Origin: an uncultured Mailhella sp.
GTDB lineage: Bacteria; Desulfobacterota; Desulfovibrionia; Desulfovibrionales; Desulfovibrionaceae
DNA length: 57,055 bases
Reading direction: 5' to 3'
NCBI GenBank assembly: GCA_944322635.1
Contig: CALUPL010000044.1
Location: 1 to 57,055, forward strand
Below the pieces are notes generated by a model. The model searched no databases and was not told where the DNA came from. It saw nothing but the letters and a program-made list of their open reading frames with translations. The position numbers were made by a program, and so were the translations under genes. Shown piece after piece: positions 18,250 through 26,967 of this stretch. The first letter of the stretch is position 1, and each line of letters begins with the position of its first letter.

Positions 18250-18265
18250 CCGGTCGTACGACCGG
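18250..18265. other. Perfect 16-bp palindrome downstream of PxxKW
   Basis: CCGGTCGTACGACCGG is a perfect palindrome 14 bases after the PxxKW stop. It can form a 6-bp stem with a 4-base loop but has no U tract, so it is more likely a 3' stabilising hairpin or a protein site than a terminator. Confidence 0.5.
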
Positions 18266-18420
18266 TATGCGGCCTTCCCGTCGAGGCTATTATATGCCCC
18301 GGGGAAAAACTTTCGTTGCTTTCATTGCTACGGAAGTGCATTTTCTGCCGTTTTTCTTTTGACCTGCACCGGGTTCCGTCTGTCGGCGCCCGGTGTTAGG
18401 TGTTTAATTGGAGTGTCATT

Positions 18421-19665
18421 ATGTCTCTGAAGGAAAAGCAGATTCTGCTTGATTCGCTTTCCGGCCGTGCCGAACGTGTTTTTGAACTGCAGAGTGCTCT
18501 GACGGCCCGCCGGGGGCTCGGCCCCGACAACGGAGGCGAGGGAGAGCAGAGCAAGGCCGATTATCTTGAGGCGTGGCTTCGTTCTTTCGGCATTGACGAC
18601 ATAGAGCACGTGGATGCCGCCGACGACAGAGTGCCTTCCCAAAAGCGTCCCAATCTCATTGTGCGCATTCCCGGCCGCTCCGAGCGTATGGTATGGATGC
18701 TTGCCCATATGGATGTGGTGCCAGCCGGAGAAGAAACGCTCTGGCACACGGATCCGTGGGTTGTGACGCGCGACAGAGACGACGCTGATCTTATTTACGG
18801 CCGCGGAGTGGAAGATAATCAGCAGGCGCTCGTATGCGGCTGTCTTCTGGCTGCAGCGCTCAAGGAAACGGGCATCGTTCCCGATCGCGGTTTCGGTTTT
18901 ATTCTCGTATCCGATGAGGAAACGGGCAATGCCTACGGCATTCAGCATCTTTTCCGAGAAAAGCCGGACTTTGTTTCCCGTGAGGATATCGTGATTGTGC
19001 CTGATTCGGGAAGTTCGGACGGCCGTTTTATTGAAACGGCTGAAAAGGGAATTCTCTGGCTGCGTGTTGTCATTGAAGGCAGTCAGTGCCATGCATCCCG
19101 TCCCGACGAGGGCAAGAATGCTCTGACGGCGGCTGCGGCCATGATTATGGGCGTGAAGGACGTGGAAGACGAGTTCACTGCCCGCAACGATTTGTTTGCC
19201 CCCGATCGTTCCACCTTCACGCCCACGAAGCATGAGGCGAATGTTCCCAATGTGAATACCATGCCGGGCAAGGAAGTTTTCTATATCGACTGTCGTGTTT
19301 TGCCCTGCTATTCGCTGGAGGAGGTACTCATTGCCTTCCGTGCCCTGGCGGACAGAGTGGCGGAAAAGTACGGCGTTTCGGTGAGCGTGGAAAAATATAT
19401 GGAAGAACCGGCGGCGGCTCCTACGCCCGAAAACAGCGCCGTGGTAACCTTGCTCAAGAAGGCTATGAAGGAAGTGCTCGGCAGAGAATGCTATTGCGGC
19501 GGCAGCGGCGGATCTACCGTGGCTGTCAATTTCCGTGAGCGCGGCATACCCGCCGCCGTGTGGGCGCTGATCTGCAAAAACTGTCACTGCCCCAATGAGG
19601 CGGCCCGGCTGTCGTTTGCCGTAAAGGAATCTCAGGTTTTTGCCTCCATGCTTTTCAACGATTGA
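18421..19665 (+). CDS. M20 family metallo-hydrolase (ArgE/DapE/dipeptidase type)
   Basis: A 414-residue zinc hydrolase. Metal and catalytic residues are in the motifs LAHMDVVPAGE (histidine ligand and catalytic aspartate), YGRGVEDNQQ (bridging aspartate) and VSDEETGNAYG (catalytic glutamate pair), with CHCPNEAARLSF supplying the last ligand histidine near the C-terminus. The GSGGSTVA segment before it belongs to the lid. Members remove N-acyl groups or cleave dipeptides; the substrate is not predictable here. The start at 18421 has TTGGAG 7 bases upstream. It is followed after 12 bases by a glycosyltransferase gene, probably in the same transcript. Confidence 0.87.
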   Translation: MSLKEKQILLDSLSGRAERVFELQSALTARRGLGPDNGGEGEQSKADYLEAWLRSFGIDDIEHVDAADDRVPSQKRPNLIVRIPGRSERMVWMLAHMDVVPAGEETLWHTDPWVVTRDRDDADLIYGRGVEDNQQALVCGCLLAAALKETGIVPDRGFGFILVSDEETGNAYGIQHLFREKPDFVSREDIVIVPDSGSSDGRFIETAEKGILWLRVVIEGSQCHASRPDEGKNALTAAAAMIMGVKDVEDEFTARNDLFAPDRSTFTPTKHEANVPNVNTMPGKEVFYIDCRVLPCYSLEEVLIAFRALADRVAEKYGVSVSVEKYMEEPAAAPTPENSAVVTLLKKAMKEVLGRECYCGGSGGSTVAVNFRERGIPAAVWALICKNCHCPNEAARLSFAVKESQVFASMLFND

Positions 19666-19677
19666 CGCGGAGGGCCC

Positions 19678-20805
19678 ATGCGCACGATACAGGTAGTCAA
19701 TGTCCGCTGGTATAATGCTACGGCGTGGTACGGAGTGACGCTTGCGCATTGTCTTCAGAAGGCAGGGCACGAATCTCTTGTCGCCGGGCTTGCGGGAACC
19801 CCGCCCTTAAAAAAGGCACGGGAGCTGGGGCTGCCTACCGTTGAGCTTCCGTTCAATTCTCAGACGCCGGGCAAACTGCTGGAGCTTATGCGCGGCATGG
19901 ACAGGCTTTTGCGCGACTTCAGGCCGGACGTCGTCAACTGTCATCGCGGAGAGGCGTTCATTTTATGGGCGCTCATGAAAAAAAGGCACGACTTTGCTCT
20001 CGTTCGTACGAGGGGGGATCGCCGCCTTCCCCGTGGCGGCTTTGTCAACCGCTGGCTGCACTGCCGGGCGGCGGATGCCGTCATAGCCACGAATTCTCTC
20101 ATGACCCGGCATTTTGAGACAGCTCTTCACGTTCCTCAGAACAGACTTTATACCATACTCGGCGGTGTGGATACGGAACGCTTTCATGCCGACAGGCAGG
20201 CAGGAGCTGAAGTCCGTCGCAGGTACGGATTTACGGATCAGGACGTGGTCATGGGGCTTCTCGGCCGCATGGACGAAGTCAAGGGCATTCGCGAAAGCAT
20301 TGCCGCTCTGGCAAAAGCGCGTAAGATTTCGCCCGCGGCGGAAAGAATACGCTTTCTTGTCATCGGATTCGATTCCGAGTTCACCACGGAGGACGTCGCC
20401 CGCTGGACCAGGGAACAGGGGCTCGGCGAACTCGGTGAAATCGTAACCGTGACCGGAAGGGTGGATAAGCCGGAAGCCGTGATCAATGCCCTGGATTTCG
20501 GTATTCTTGCTTCTCTGGGGTCGGAAGCCATTGCCCGTGCGGCGCTGGAAATCATGGCGTCCGGTGTTCCGCTCATTTCCTCCACCACAGGCGTCATGCC
20601 GGATCTTCTGGATGCAAAGTACTGCTTCGAACCCGGAGATACGCAGACCATGGCGGAACGCATGGTGCAGGTGCTGGATGAAAAATGGCGTGCCGGACTG
20701 GCGCAGGCCTGTACTGATCGTATTTTCAAGGGCGGACTTCGTCTTGAGGATTTTCTTGAATCCACACTCAAGGTGTATGAAGCAGCTCTTGGCCGGTTGC
20801 GGTAG
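19678..20805 (+). CDS. Glycosyltransferase family 4 protein
   Basis: A 375-residue GT-B fold glycosyltransferase acting on envelope or exopolysaccharide sugars. The N-terminal acceptor domain has VRWYNATAWYGVTLAHCLQKAGHE. The C-terminal donor domain has VVMGLLGRMDEVKGI, a variant of the usual GRL...KG motif, and the nucleotide-sugar EX7E-like region ASLGSEAIARAALEIMASGVPLIS. The length is normal. It is the second gene after an M20 hydrolase and ends before a strong terminator. The donor and acceptor are unknown. Confidence 0.88.
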   Translation: MRTIQVVNVRWYNATAWYGVTLAHCLQKAGHESLVAGLAGTPPLKKARELGLPTVELPFNSQTPGKLLELMRGMDRLLRDFRPDVVNCHRGEAFILWALMKKRHDFALVRTRGDRRLPRGGFVNRWLHCRAADAVIATNSLMTRHFETALHVPQNRLYTILGGVDTERFHADRQAGAEVRRRYGFTDQDVVMGLLGRMDEVKGIRESIAALAKARKISPAAERIRFLVIGFDSEFTTEDVARWTREQGLGELGEIVTVTGRVDKPEAVINALDFGILASLGSEAIARAALEIMASGVPLISSTTGVMPDLLDAKYCFEPGDTQTMAERMVQVLDEKWRAGLAQACTDRIFKGGLRLEDFLESTLKVYEAALGRLR

Positions 20806-20864
20806 CCTGCGTATGGTTTTCCGATAATGGATGTCCTGCTTCGTGCATGGCGCATCTGCAGATG

Positions 20865-20894
20865 AAAAGCCCCGTCTTTCAAGACGGGGCTTTT
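20865..20894. terminator. Bidirectional intrinsic terminator
   Basis: AAAAGCCCCGTCTT (20865-20878) and AAGACGGGGCTTTT (20881-20894) form a perfect 14-bp stem with A and T tracts on the two sides. It serves the glycosyltransferase (plus) and the nitroreductase (minus), which converge on it. Confidence 0.92.
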
Positions 20895-20995
20895 GCTTTC
20901 ACTACGAAAAGGATGCGCGCTGACCGCTCTCGGCGTAACGGCTGGAATGTCTGAAGGATGTTTGCAGACTTTTCCGGCATGTTTTCAGAATAAAA

Positions 20996-21550
20996 CTAGT
21001 CGGCCGGAAGGGAAACAGGTTCGAACGGATGGCCCCACCGATTCTGGCAGACGAATTTCGGCTCCCAGCGTTCTTCATCAAAAAAGTCCTGAAGAGGGTA
21101 GCCGATGATGACGAGGCTGACCGGCCTCACCATGCCCGGCAGGTCAAAGGCAGCCATGAAGGCCTGTTCACGGGTGTCTTCGGGGTGGATGCCGCACCAG
21201 AGAGAGCCGAGTCCGAGAGCTCTGGCTGCAAGCATGACGTTTTGAGTGGCGGCGGCGCAGTCCTGCGGCCAGAATATGGTCTGAGGCGTAACGGAAGTGT
21301 CGCAGCAGATGAGAAATGCCAGCGGAGCTTCACGTGCCGGGCCTGCCGAAGGGTGAAGAACGGCGAGAGAGTCAAGCGTGTCTCTGTCGGTAACGACGAT
21401 GATGCGCTTTGTCTGTGCATCTTCAGCCGAAGGGGCGGCAAATGCTGCGCGCAGAAGCGTTTTTTGCAGATCGCTGTTCACGGGTCTGGGGGAAAATTTC
21501 CGTATGCTGCGGCGGGTAAGAATCGTGTCAAGTGCGTCTGGGGTGTCCAT
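20996..21550 (-). CDS. Nitroreductase family flavoprotein
   Basis: A 184-residue FMN-dependent nitroreductase-fold protein. The N-terminal TILTRRSIRKFSPRPV is the classical FMN-phosphate motif, followed by AAFAAPSAEDAQTKRIIVV. The mid-region has DCAAATQNVMLAARALGLGSLWCGI, the second FMN-binding segment, and VSLVIIGYP is near the C-terminus. It reduces an unknown nitro or quinone compound using NAD(P)H. The start at 21550 has AGGAGAG directly upstream. Confidence 0.9.
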   Translation of the reverse strand: MDTPDALDTILTRRSIRKFSPRPVNSDLQKTLLRAAFAAPSAEDAQTKRIIVVTDRDTLDSLAVLHPSAGPAREAPLAFLICCDTSVTPQTIFWPQDCAAATQNVMLAARALGLGSLWCGIHPEDTREQAFMAAFDLPGMVRPVSLVIIGYPLQDFFDEERWEPKFVCQNRWGHPFEPVSLPAD

Positions 21551-21891
21551 ATGCTCTCCTTTTTTCTTGACCATACGAAAAAACGGAAAAACGGGAAGAG
21601 CATGATGCAATGATACTCATGGGAGGACGCGGCTTTTTGAAAGATGGGGGATTCCATGAAGGAGTGCTTGCTCCGGCAGCAGCCCACTGCCGGAGATCCC
21701 TTTCACGTTCGCCTTGTCGGAAGAGCACTGACGCGGACTTTTCCTGTGGGGAGCGGTGCCGTGTCGAGATGGAAACGAAAAGAGCAGCTTGTTCCTGCTT
21801 CCTCAGAATGCGGATTGCAGCGATGCAGAGAGAAGTTTTGCCCCGCGGGTGGAAGAGGCCTGCTCCCGCAGGGCATGAAGAAATCTGGTTA
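21551..21891. other. 341-base gap without a supported gene
   Basis: No convincing gene is present. Two GC hairpins can be drawn: CTCCGGCAG (21671-21679) with CTGCCGGAG (21687-21695), and GCCC-C-GCGGG (21840-21849) with CCCGC-A-GGGC (21865-21874). The second lies 17 bases past the thioesterase stop and may end that transcript, but neither has a U tract. Confidence 0.4.
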
Positions 21892-22728
21892 TCATGCTGT
21901 TGTTTCAGGGGCATCATCCCACAGTGTCAAGGCTCGGCATACCTCGCTTCCATCGGCTGTGCGCTGAATGGAATGAAGGCACGCCCCGGACACGGAATGA
22001 TGAAGAACTTCTCCCGCAGCACCGGCCGGAATTGAGGAGGGGGCACACAGACATTCCAGTTCTTCCTGGGGAAAGCACTCAGCTCTGAAGGTGATGTCCA
22101 CCAGACGGGGCATGGAATTTTTTTCTCCGTTTTTCTTCAGTACGGACACTGAGGGCAGAGGCTCCAGAATCCAGGCAAGGTACTTGGTATTGTTGACGTG
22201 ACCGTTGATGTCGAGGTCGTCACGACGCACACGAAGAAGACTTCTGGCCGGCGACTCTGCGCGCAGGCGAGGGATGACGCGGCAGGCGAAGGGAGCGCAG
22301 GGCCTTGGGGCCGACGGATATCTGGGCACGAGCTTTTCGGGCAGCTGAGTCATGGATCGGTCGGCAAGACTCATGACGGACCAGGCGCTGCCGCCGCTGA
22401 CGATGAGCTTTTCCTCGGCGTCATAAACTTCGTAGCCGCGATGGCCGAAGTGGTCGAGCGTGGACGGCCATGTGTGTATGCGCAGTTTTTCCCCTTCATG
22501 GGGAAGCCGGTCGATACGCAGTACGAGTCTGGTAAGTACCCATGTCAGATTGTACCCGAGAAGGTCGTTTTCCCCGAAACCCAGCATGTCGGCATTTCTG
22601 CCCGCCGATTCCTGGAGCCAGTTGCCCAGGGAAGAAAGTGTCGCCACGCCGTTTTCTCCGATCTCGCCATAGCGGACCGAAAAGTTGATGTCAAATTCGT
22701 ACGGTGTGGCTTCAGAACGTTCAGGCAT
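21892..22728 (-). CDS. Acyl-ACP thioesterase
   Basis: A 278-residue double hot-dog thioesterase of the acyl-ACP (FatA/FatB-like, PF01643) family. It releases free fatty acids from acyl carrier protein. The first hot-dog has VRYGEIGENGVATLSSLGNWLQESAGRNAD and the membrane-like helix GYNLTWVLTRLVLRID; the second has RRDDLDINGHVNNTKYLAWILE, containing the conserved aspartate-asparagine-histidine motif of catalysis. It lies 72 bases after tamB on the same strand and may share that transcript. The ribosome site is weak. Confidence 0.88.
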   Translation of the reverse strand: MPERSEATPYEFDINFSVRYGEIGENGVATLSSLGNWLQESAGRNADMLGFGENDLLGYNLTWVLTRLVLRIDRLPHEGEKLRIHTWPSTLDHFGHRGYEVYDAEEKLIVSGGSAWSVMSLADRSMTQLPEKLVPRYPSAPRPCAPFACRVIPRLRAESPARSLLRVRRDDLDINGHVNNTKYLAWILEPLPSVSVLKKNGEKNSMPRLVDITFRAECFPQEELECLCAPSSIPAGAAGEVLHHSVSGACLHSIQRTADGSEVCRALTLWDDAPETTA

Positions 22729-22800
22729 GTTTTTTGTCTCTTTTAAAGGTTGTTCCGGACGTTCTTCCGAAACGTTGCTTTTGCAGATAATGCAGTTTGT

Positions 22801-25800
22801 TCAATAGTTTTTCTTCCATTCCAGGCCGACTTCCGTTTTGTTGGACGAAGCTTTGGCCTGCGCCTCAAGACTCGGCGTCAGTTCTATTTCCACGACGGCA
22901 TCAGTTTCGCTTTCCTTTCCGATCCCCTGTTCGACGCCGACATAGACATTATCGAGCACATATGTCCCCATTTCAAGAGATGTTTTGGACATGTCGGAAT
23001 TTCCGTCGCCGGAGGAAGTGCTTTCCGAGTTCAGCTTGAACACATCCAGTCCCAGAAGGTCGCGTCCGAAGCCCATGACGTCGGGACCGCCGAGTCCGGC
23101 CAGCTGTGCCGCTCCGGCAGCGAGCTGTAGTGCCTGAACATGACTCAGTGTGCCTGCAGACTGCCCGAACATGATCTGAGAGATGATTTCATCCTGAGGC
23201 ATGGCAGGCTGGCTGGAAAGGGATATTTCCGGCTTTGTGGCCGAGCCGCTCACGGTAACGTCGGCTGTGATGTTGGAGGCCGTGTACTCCATGATGATGT
23301 TGAGCATGGGGCTGACCGGCCAGCCTCCGTCGAAGGAAATGCGTCCTTCAGCAAGCTTGAAGTGTTTACCGAGAATATCAAGTCCTCCGCGAACGGCCTG
23401 AATGTTGCCGGTGATGCCGGGCGTTGCGAAAGGCCCGCGCGCCCGGATGTCGCCTTTCCATTCACATTCCAGCCCGTAGCCGCGAATAAAGAACTGGTTG
23501 GGAATACGCACGTGTATGTTCATACTTCCGTTCATGCTTTTTGCCGGAGGAGCGGCTTTTTGTCCCTCCTCTTCAATGGGAAGCGTGACGATATCGCTTC
23601 CGGGTAGATCGGCAAGCTGAACCTGTCCCTTGTCCACAGTTATGTCGGCGCTGAGTTTCGGAGAAGCAACGCTTCCGCCTGCGCTCAGCGTGCCGGAAAG
23701 CATGATGTTGATATCCTGTCTCCGCAGAGGGGAGAGGTGATCGAGTTTTCCGGTTGCGGATAGCTGCATATCGGAAGGATCGAACCAGCCGTCCATGGTC
23801 ACGGTACCTTTGCGGCCGTCTCCCGCCGAAAATGACAGTGTAAGCGGACTTCCGGATCGCCTGACTATGTTCAGACGGTCGGTGTCGGCCCGAAGGCGTA
23901 TATCTCTGAGTTCTACGCCCTGGACAAGATCGGCAAAGCGTCCCTTGTCGAGAGATGCGTGAAGCGTCAGTTCGGGCGCGGAAATTGTGCCTGCCAATCG
24001 GGATGTAAGATTGACCTGCCCGGAAAGACGCTGATCTGCCAGAGGAAGCAGCTTCCATATCTGCCCGAGTTCACCGGAGAGAAGCACATCGCCTCTCAGA
24101 GGCGCCTTGAAATCAGGCATGGAAATGCCGTGGGCCGGGGAGGAGAAAGGCAGTTCCAGCTGCACGTCGCAGGCTGAGAGTCCTAGTGCCGTTCTGGTCT
24201 CTTCAGGAAGATCAAGAGTGAGCGACAGTTGACGTCTTTTGCCCGACACTCCGAGAATTCCGGCAACATCGGCGGAAACCGGGGGCAGTGTGGACCCCGG
24301 AAGTCTGATATTTTTCAAGTTTAACTTTAAGTTTCCCGATGGTCTGGACATGGTCCCGGTAAGTTCCGTACGACAGTTCAGCAGCCCCTCGGGCATTTCC
24401 AGCAGAATCGGCCGGAGCCGTGCAAGATCGAGCTGACGAATGCTTGCCGAAACGTTGAGACGTTTTGGCCCCCAGGAGCCTGCAAATTCAAGTATGCCTC
24501 CGGGAAGAGCCGTAAAGGAGGCTCCAGAAAGAAAGAATTCGTCGCCCCTGAGTCGGACGGAGGCAGGAGCATCGAGTCGTATCCCCACGGGAACATTGCC
24601 GGAAAGTCCGAGCACGGAGGAGTTTACCGCAATGTCAAGTTTTTCCAGTGTGCTTTCATTGGGTTTCCAGCGGGCCTGTGCGTCACAGCGTATGTCGCCG
24701 CGGCTTTGCAGAGAAAACTGAAGTGAATTTCGGCTGCCCCTTACGTCGGCCTGAAGGCGGGATAGGGAACATGCAGGCATGGTCAGCCGGTTCAGGTTGC
24801 CGTTGAGGGCAACATCGGGAACTCCCCATAGGTCCTTGACGCTGATGTCTGTTTTGAATCCCGCAAGAGAAATGTCGCCCTGCATGGCATGGAAACGAAA
24901 GCTGTCGAGTCGGGCTTTCCATGTCAGATTCTGTCTTTCCAGTGAAGAAAGCTTGAGCTCGGCGTTGAGAGGCGTCCCGGAAAGGTTCAGACCGGATACA
25001 CGGGCAAGAGACGCCCAGCGTGGTATGCGTATATCCAGTTGACCGTCGAGGTCCGGTGGTGTCATGCCGATGAGCGCGGCCATTGTTCCCGGTTTTGCTG
25101 CGGAAGATTCAAGGGGAAACGCGGCCAGGAGTTTTCCCGTAACAGCATTGTCCTCAATGCGAATATCCAGATTATCCAGAGCAAGGCAGAGTTTTCCGCC
25201 TTGTTCCGTGGCCTTCTCTTCCATGCTCCAGCTCGTGTCGATGCCGGTTTTCTGACCGTTGAGCCGAAGGGATGCCTTCGCCCGACCCGTCAGAAGGGGA
25301 ATGCCGTTCTTATGCTCCGGCGTGAAAGCGGTAGAAGAGCCATGCGGTAACACTCTGGATTCGTTGCTTTTATCGGGGAGTTCCTGTCGGAAGGCTGAGA
25401 CCATACGGGGAAGTTCATCCGCCATGCGGGGAATATCGGCATGAGGAAAGGACAGCTCCGCTTCCGCTTTTTCCAGAGAGGTGCCGGCCATGACGAGCTT
25501 GTCGCTTTTCAGTGTGAATTTTGTGTTCAGTGCCGTCAGCGGCCCGGCCAGATCTGCCGTGAAGCGGGCGTGCCCGGAGAGATCCGGCGACAGAATTCCG
25601 GTTTTGTCCAGGTCGCAAACCGCATGAAGCATCATGCGGTTTTCAGGGGAGAGCAGACGCCCCTCCGAAAGAGTTGCGCTGCCGGTCATAAACCCGCGCA
25701 GCCCCGCGGTCTGAATAGTCAGGTCGGCAAGCTCGGTTCGGAGATTTCCACGAGAAGCCAGGGTGGCTTTTCCTTCGCCGTGCAGCACGCAGTTGCTGCC

Positions 25801-26967
25801 GAAGAGCGACGTAAGTGTTGAATTTGCCCAAACCATGTCCGCGAGTTCCATGGTTGTGGAAAACCATGCCTCTCCCTGCGTACCGTAAAGAGCCTGAACT
25901 CTGGCAGAGGCTTTGAACTTTCCCGTCTTTTGCCCGGCTGCGGCCCAGAGTTTGTCTGAAGCGGCACCGCTTTCCAGTCTCACGGATGCGGAGCCGGAAG
26001 GATGTTCATTGTCCCTGCCGAGAAGGGAGAATTCCGAGTCCGCAGAGGCGGAAAGCATGCTTTCACCGGTGTCGTCGAGGAGGGCAATGGTCAGATTCGT
26101 CTGCATGAAGGAAGGATTGCCTCTGCCGGACAGATGAAAGGACGCATGCGCATCGCTTCCTGCGGTGCCGGGCAGCAGTGCGGAAAATCCGAGATCGGAT
26201 CCATCCGCCTGAAGAACAAGCTCCAGCTCGGAGGACAGGTCTGCCTGCAGAGAGAGAGGCGGGAAAAGCTCGTCGTCGCGCTTCAGATAACAGGCTATCT
26301 GGGCACCGTTACGGGTCAGCGAGGCATTTCCCTCGAAAGTCGCCGAGACATTGATGCCGACGACGGATTCCGGCAGCGATGCCCAAAGTATGGTCAGTCG
26401 GTCAAGTCGAAAGGCGGGAAGCCAGTCTGGCCAGGTCTGAAAAACATTTTTCACCGTATTTATGGCTTCTCTGGTCGAGAGAGGCTCGGACGGAATTTTT
26501 TCAACTGCGTTCTCTTCCATGTGAGGAAGACGCAGAACGCGCGGACTTTTCAGGGAAACTTCCGCTACGGTAAAAACTTTCGGCAGGGTGCTCCAATCTA
26601 TATGCAGCTCGGCGCTATCGGCCTCCAGCCATGCTCCGCGAGAGTCCCTGAGCACTATGCCGGAAAGCTCGATGTGCGAAGGCAGAGGACCAGCAAGCGA
26701 TTCCACGTGAACACTCAGCCCGGAAGGGAGTGCGGCAAGCGATTCGTTGATGGTGCGGGTCAGCCATGCTTCCCCTGCGGAGCTGCGCAGAAAAAGAAGT
26801 GCTCCGCCTCCAGCTGCGACAACAAGCCCGAGCACGCCGGCCATACCCCATGCTGCAAGGCGCAGCATGCGACGCTTTTTCTTCCCTTTTTTTCCTTCGC
26901 TGTTTTCAGGAGGCGTGGAAGCGTTTTCTTTTTTTTCCGGCATCTCGTCGCATTCCTTTTCGTTCAT
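22801..26967 (-). CDS. tamB: Translocation and assembly module subunit TamB
   Basis: A 1388-residue inner-membrane-anchored, periplasm-spanning AsmA-like protein. TamB forms a long beta-taco that carries lipids (and perhaps proteins) between membranes with TamA. One N-terminal membrane segment (MLRLAAWGMAGVLGLVVAAG) is followed by about 1100 residues of repetitive amphipathic beta strands and the C-terminal DUF490 domain (QAVRGGLDILGKHFKLAEGR to QAKASSNKTEVGLEWKKNY). The ATG at 26967 shares one base with the tamA stop (TGATG), so the genes are coupled; 26943 is an alternative start. Confidence 0.92.
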   Translation of the reverse strand: MNEKECDEMPEKKENASTPPENSEGKKGKKKRRMLRLAAWGMAGVLGLVVAAGGGALLFLRSSAGEAWLTRTINESLAALPSGLSVHVESLAGPLPSHIELSGIVLRDSRGAWLEADSAELHIDWSTLPKVFTVAEVSLKSPRVLRLPHMEENAVEKIPSEPLSTREAINTVKNVFQTWPDWLPAFRLDRLTILWASLPESVVGINVSATFEGNASLTRNGAQIACYLKRDDELFPPLSLQADLSSELELVLQADGSDLGFSALLPGTAGSDAHASFHLSGRGNPSFMQTNLTIALLDDTGESMLSASADSEFSLLGRDNEHPSGSASVRLESGAASDKLWAAAGQKTGKFKASARVQALYGTQGEAWFSTTMELADMVWANSTLTSLFGSNCVLHGEGKATLASRGNLRTELADLTIQTAGLRGFMTGSATLSEGRLLSPENRMMLHAVCDLDKTGILSPDLSGHARFTADLAGPLTALNTKFTLKSDKLVMAGTSLEKAEAELSFPHADIPRMADELPRMVSAFRQELPDKSNESRVLPHGSSTAFTPEHKNGIPLLTGRAKASLRLNGQKTGIDTSWSMEEKATEQGGKLCLALDNLDIRIEDNAVTGKLLAAFPLESSAAKPGTMAALIGMTPPDLDGQLDIRIPRWASLARVSGLNLSGTPLNAELKLSSLERQNLTWKARLDSFRFHAMQGDISLAGFKTDISVKDLWGVPDVALNGNLNRLTMPACSLSRLQADVRGSRNSLQFSLQSRGDIRCDAQARWKPNESTLEKLDIAVNSSVLGLSGNVPVGIRLDAPASVRLRGDEFFLSGASFTALPGGILEFAGSWGPKRLNVSASIRQLDLARLRPILLEMPEGLLNCRTELTGTMSRPSGNLKLNLKNIRLPGSTLPPVSADVAGILGVSGKRRQLSLTLDLPEETRTALGLSACDVQLELPFSSPAHGISMPDFKAPLRGDVLLSGELGQIWKLLPLADQRLSGQVNLTSRLAGTISAPELTLHASLDKGRFADLVQGVELRDIRLRADTDRLNIVRRSGSPLTLSFSAGDGRKGTVTMDGWFDPSDMQLSATGKLDHLSPLRRQDINIMLSGTLSAGGSVASPKLSADITVDKGQVQLADLPGSDIVTLPIEEEGQKAAPPAKSMNGSMNIHVRIPNQFFIRGYGLECEWKGDIRARGPFATPGITGNIQAVRGGLDILGKHFKLAEGRISFDGGWPVSPMLNIIMEYTASNITADVTVSGSATKPEISLSSQPAMPQDEIISQIMFGQSAGTLSHVQALQLAAGAAQLAGLGGPDVMGFGRDLLGLDVFKLNSESTSSGDGNSDMSKTSLEMGTYVLDNVYVGVEQGIGKESETDAVVEIELTPSLEAQAKASSNKTEVGLEWKKNY

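Noticed and set aside
21644..21967. 107-codon plus-strand open frame between nitroreductase and thioesterase
   Set aside because: No ribosome site, overlaps the thioesterase end, and the composition does not look like a protein.
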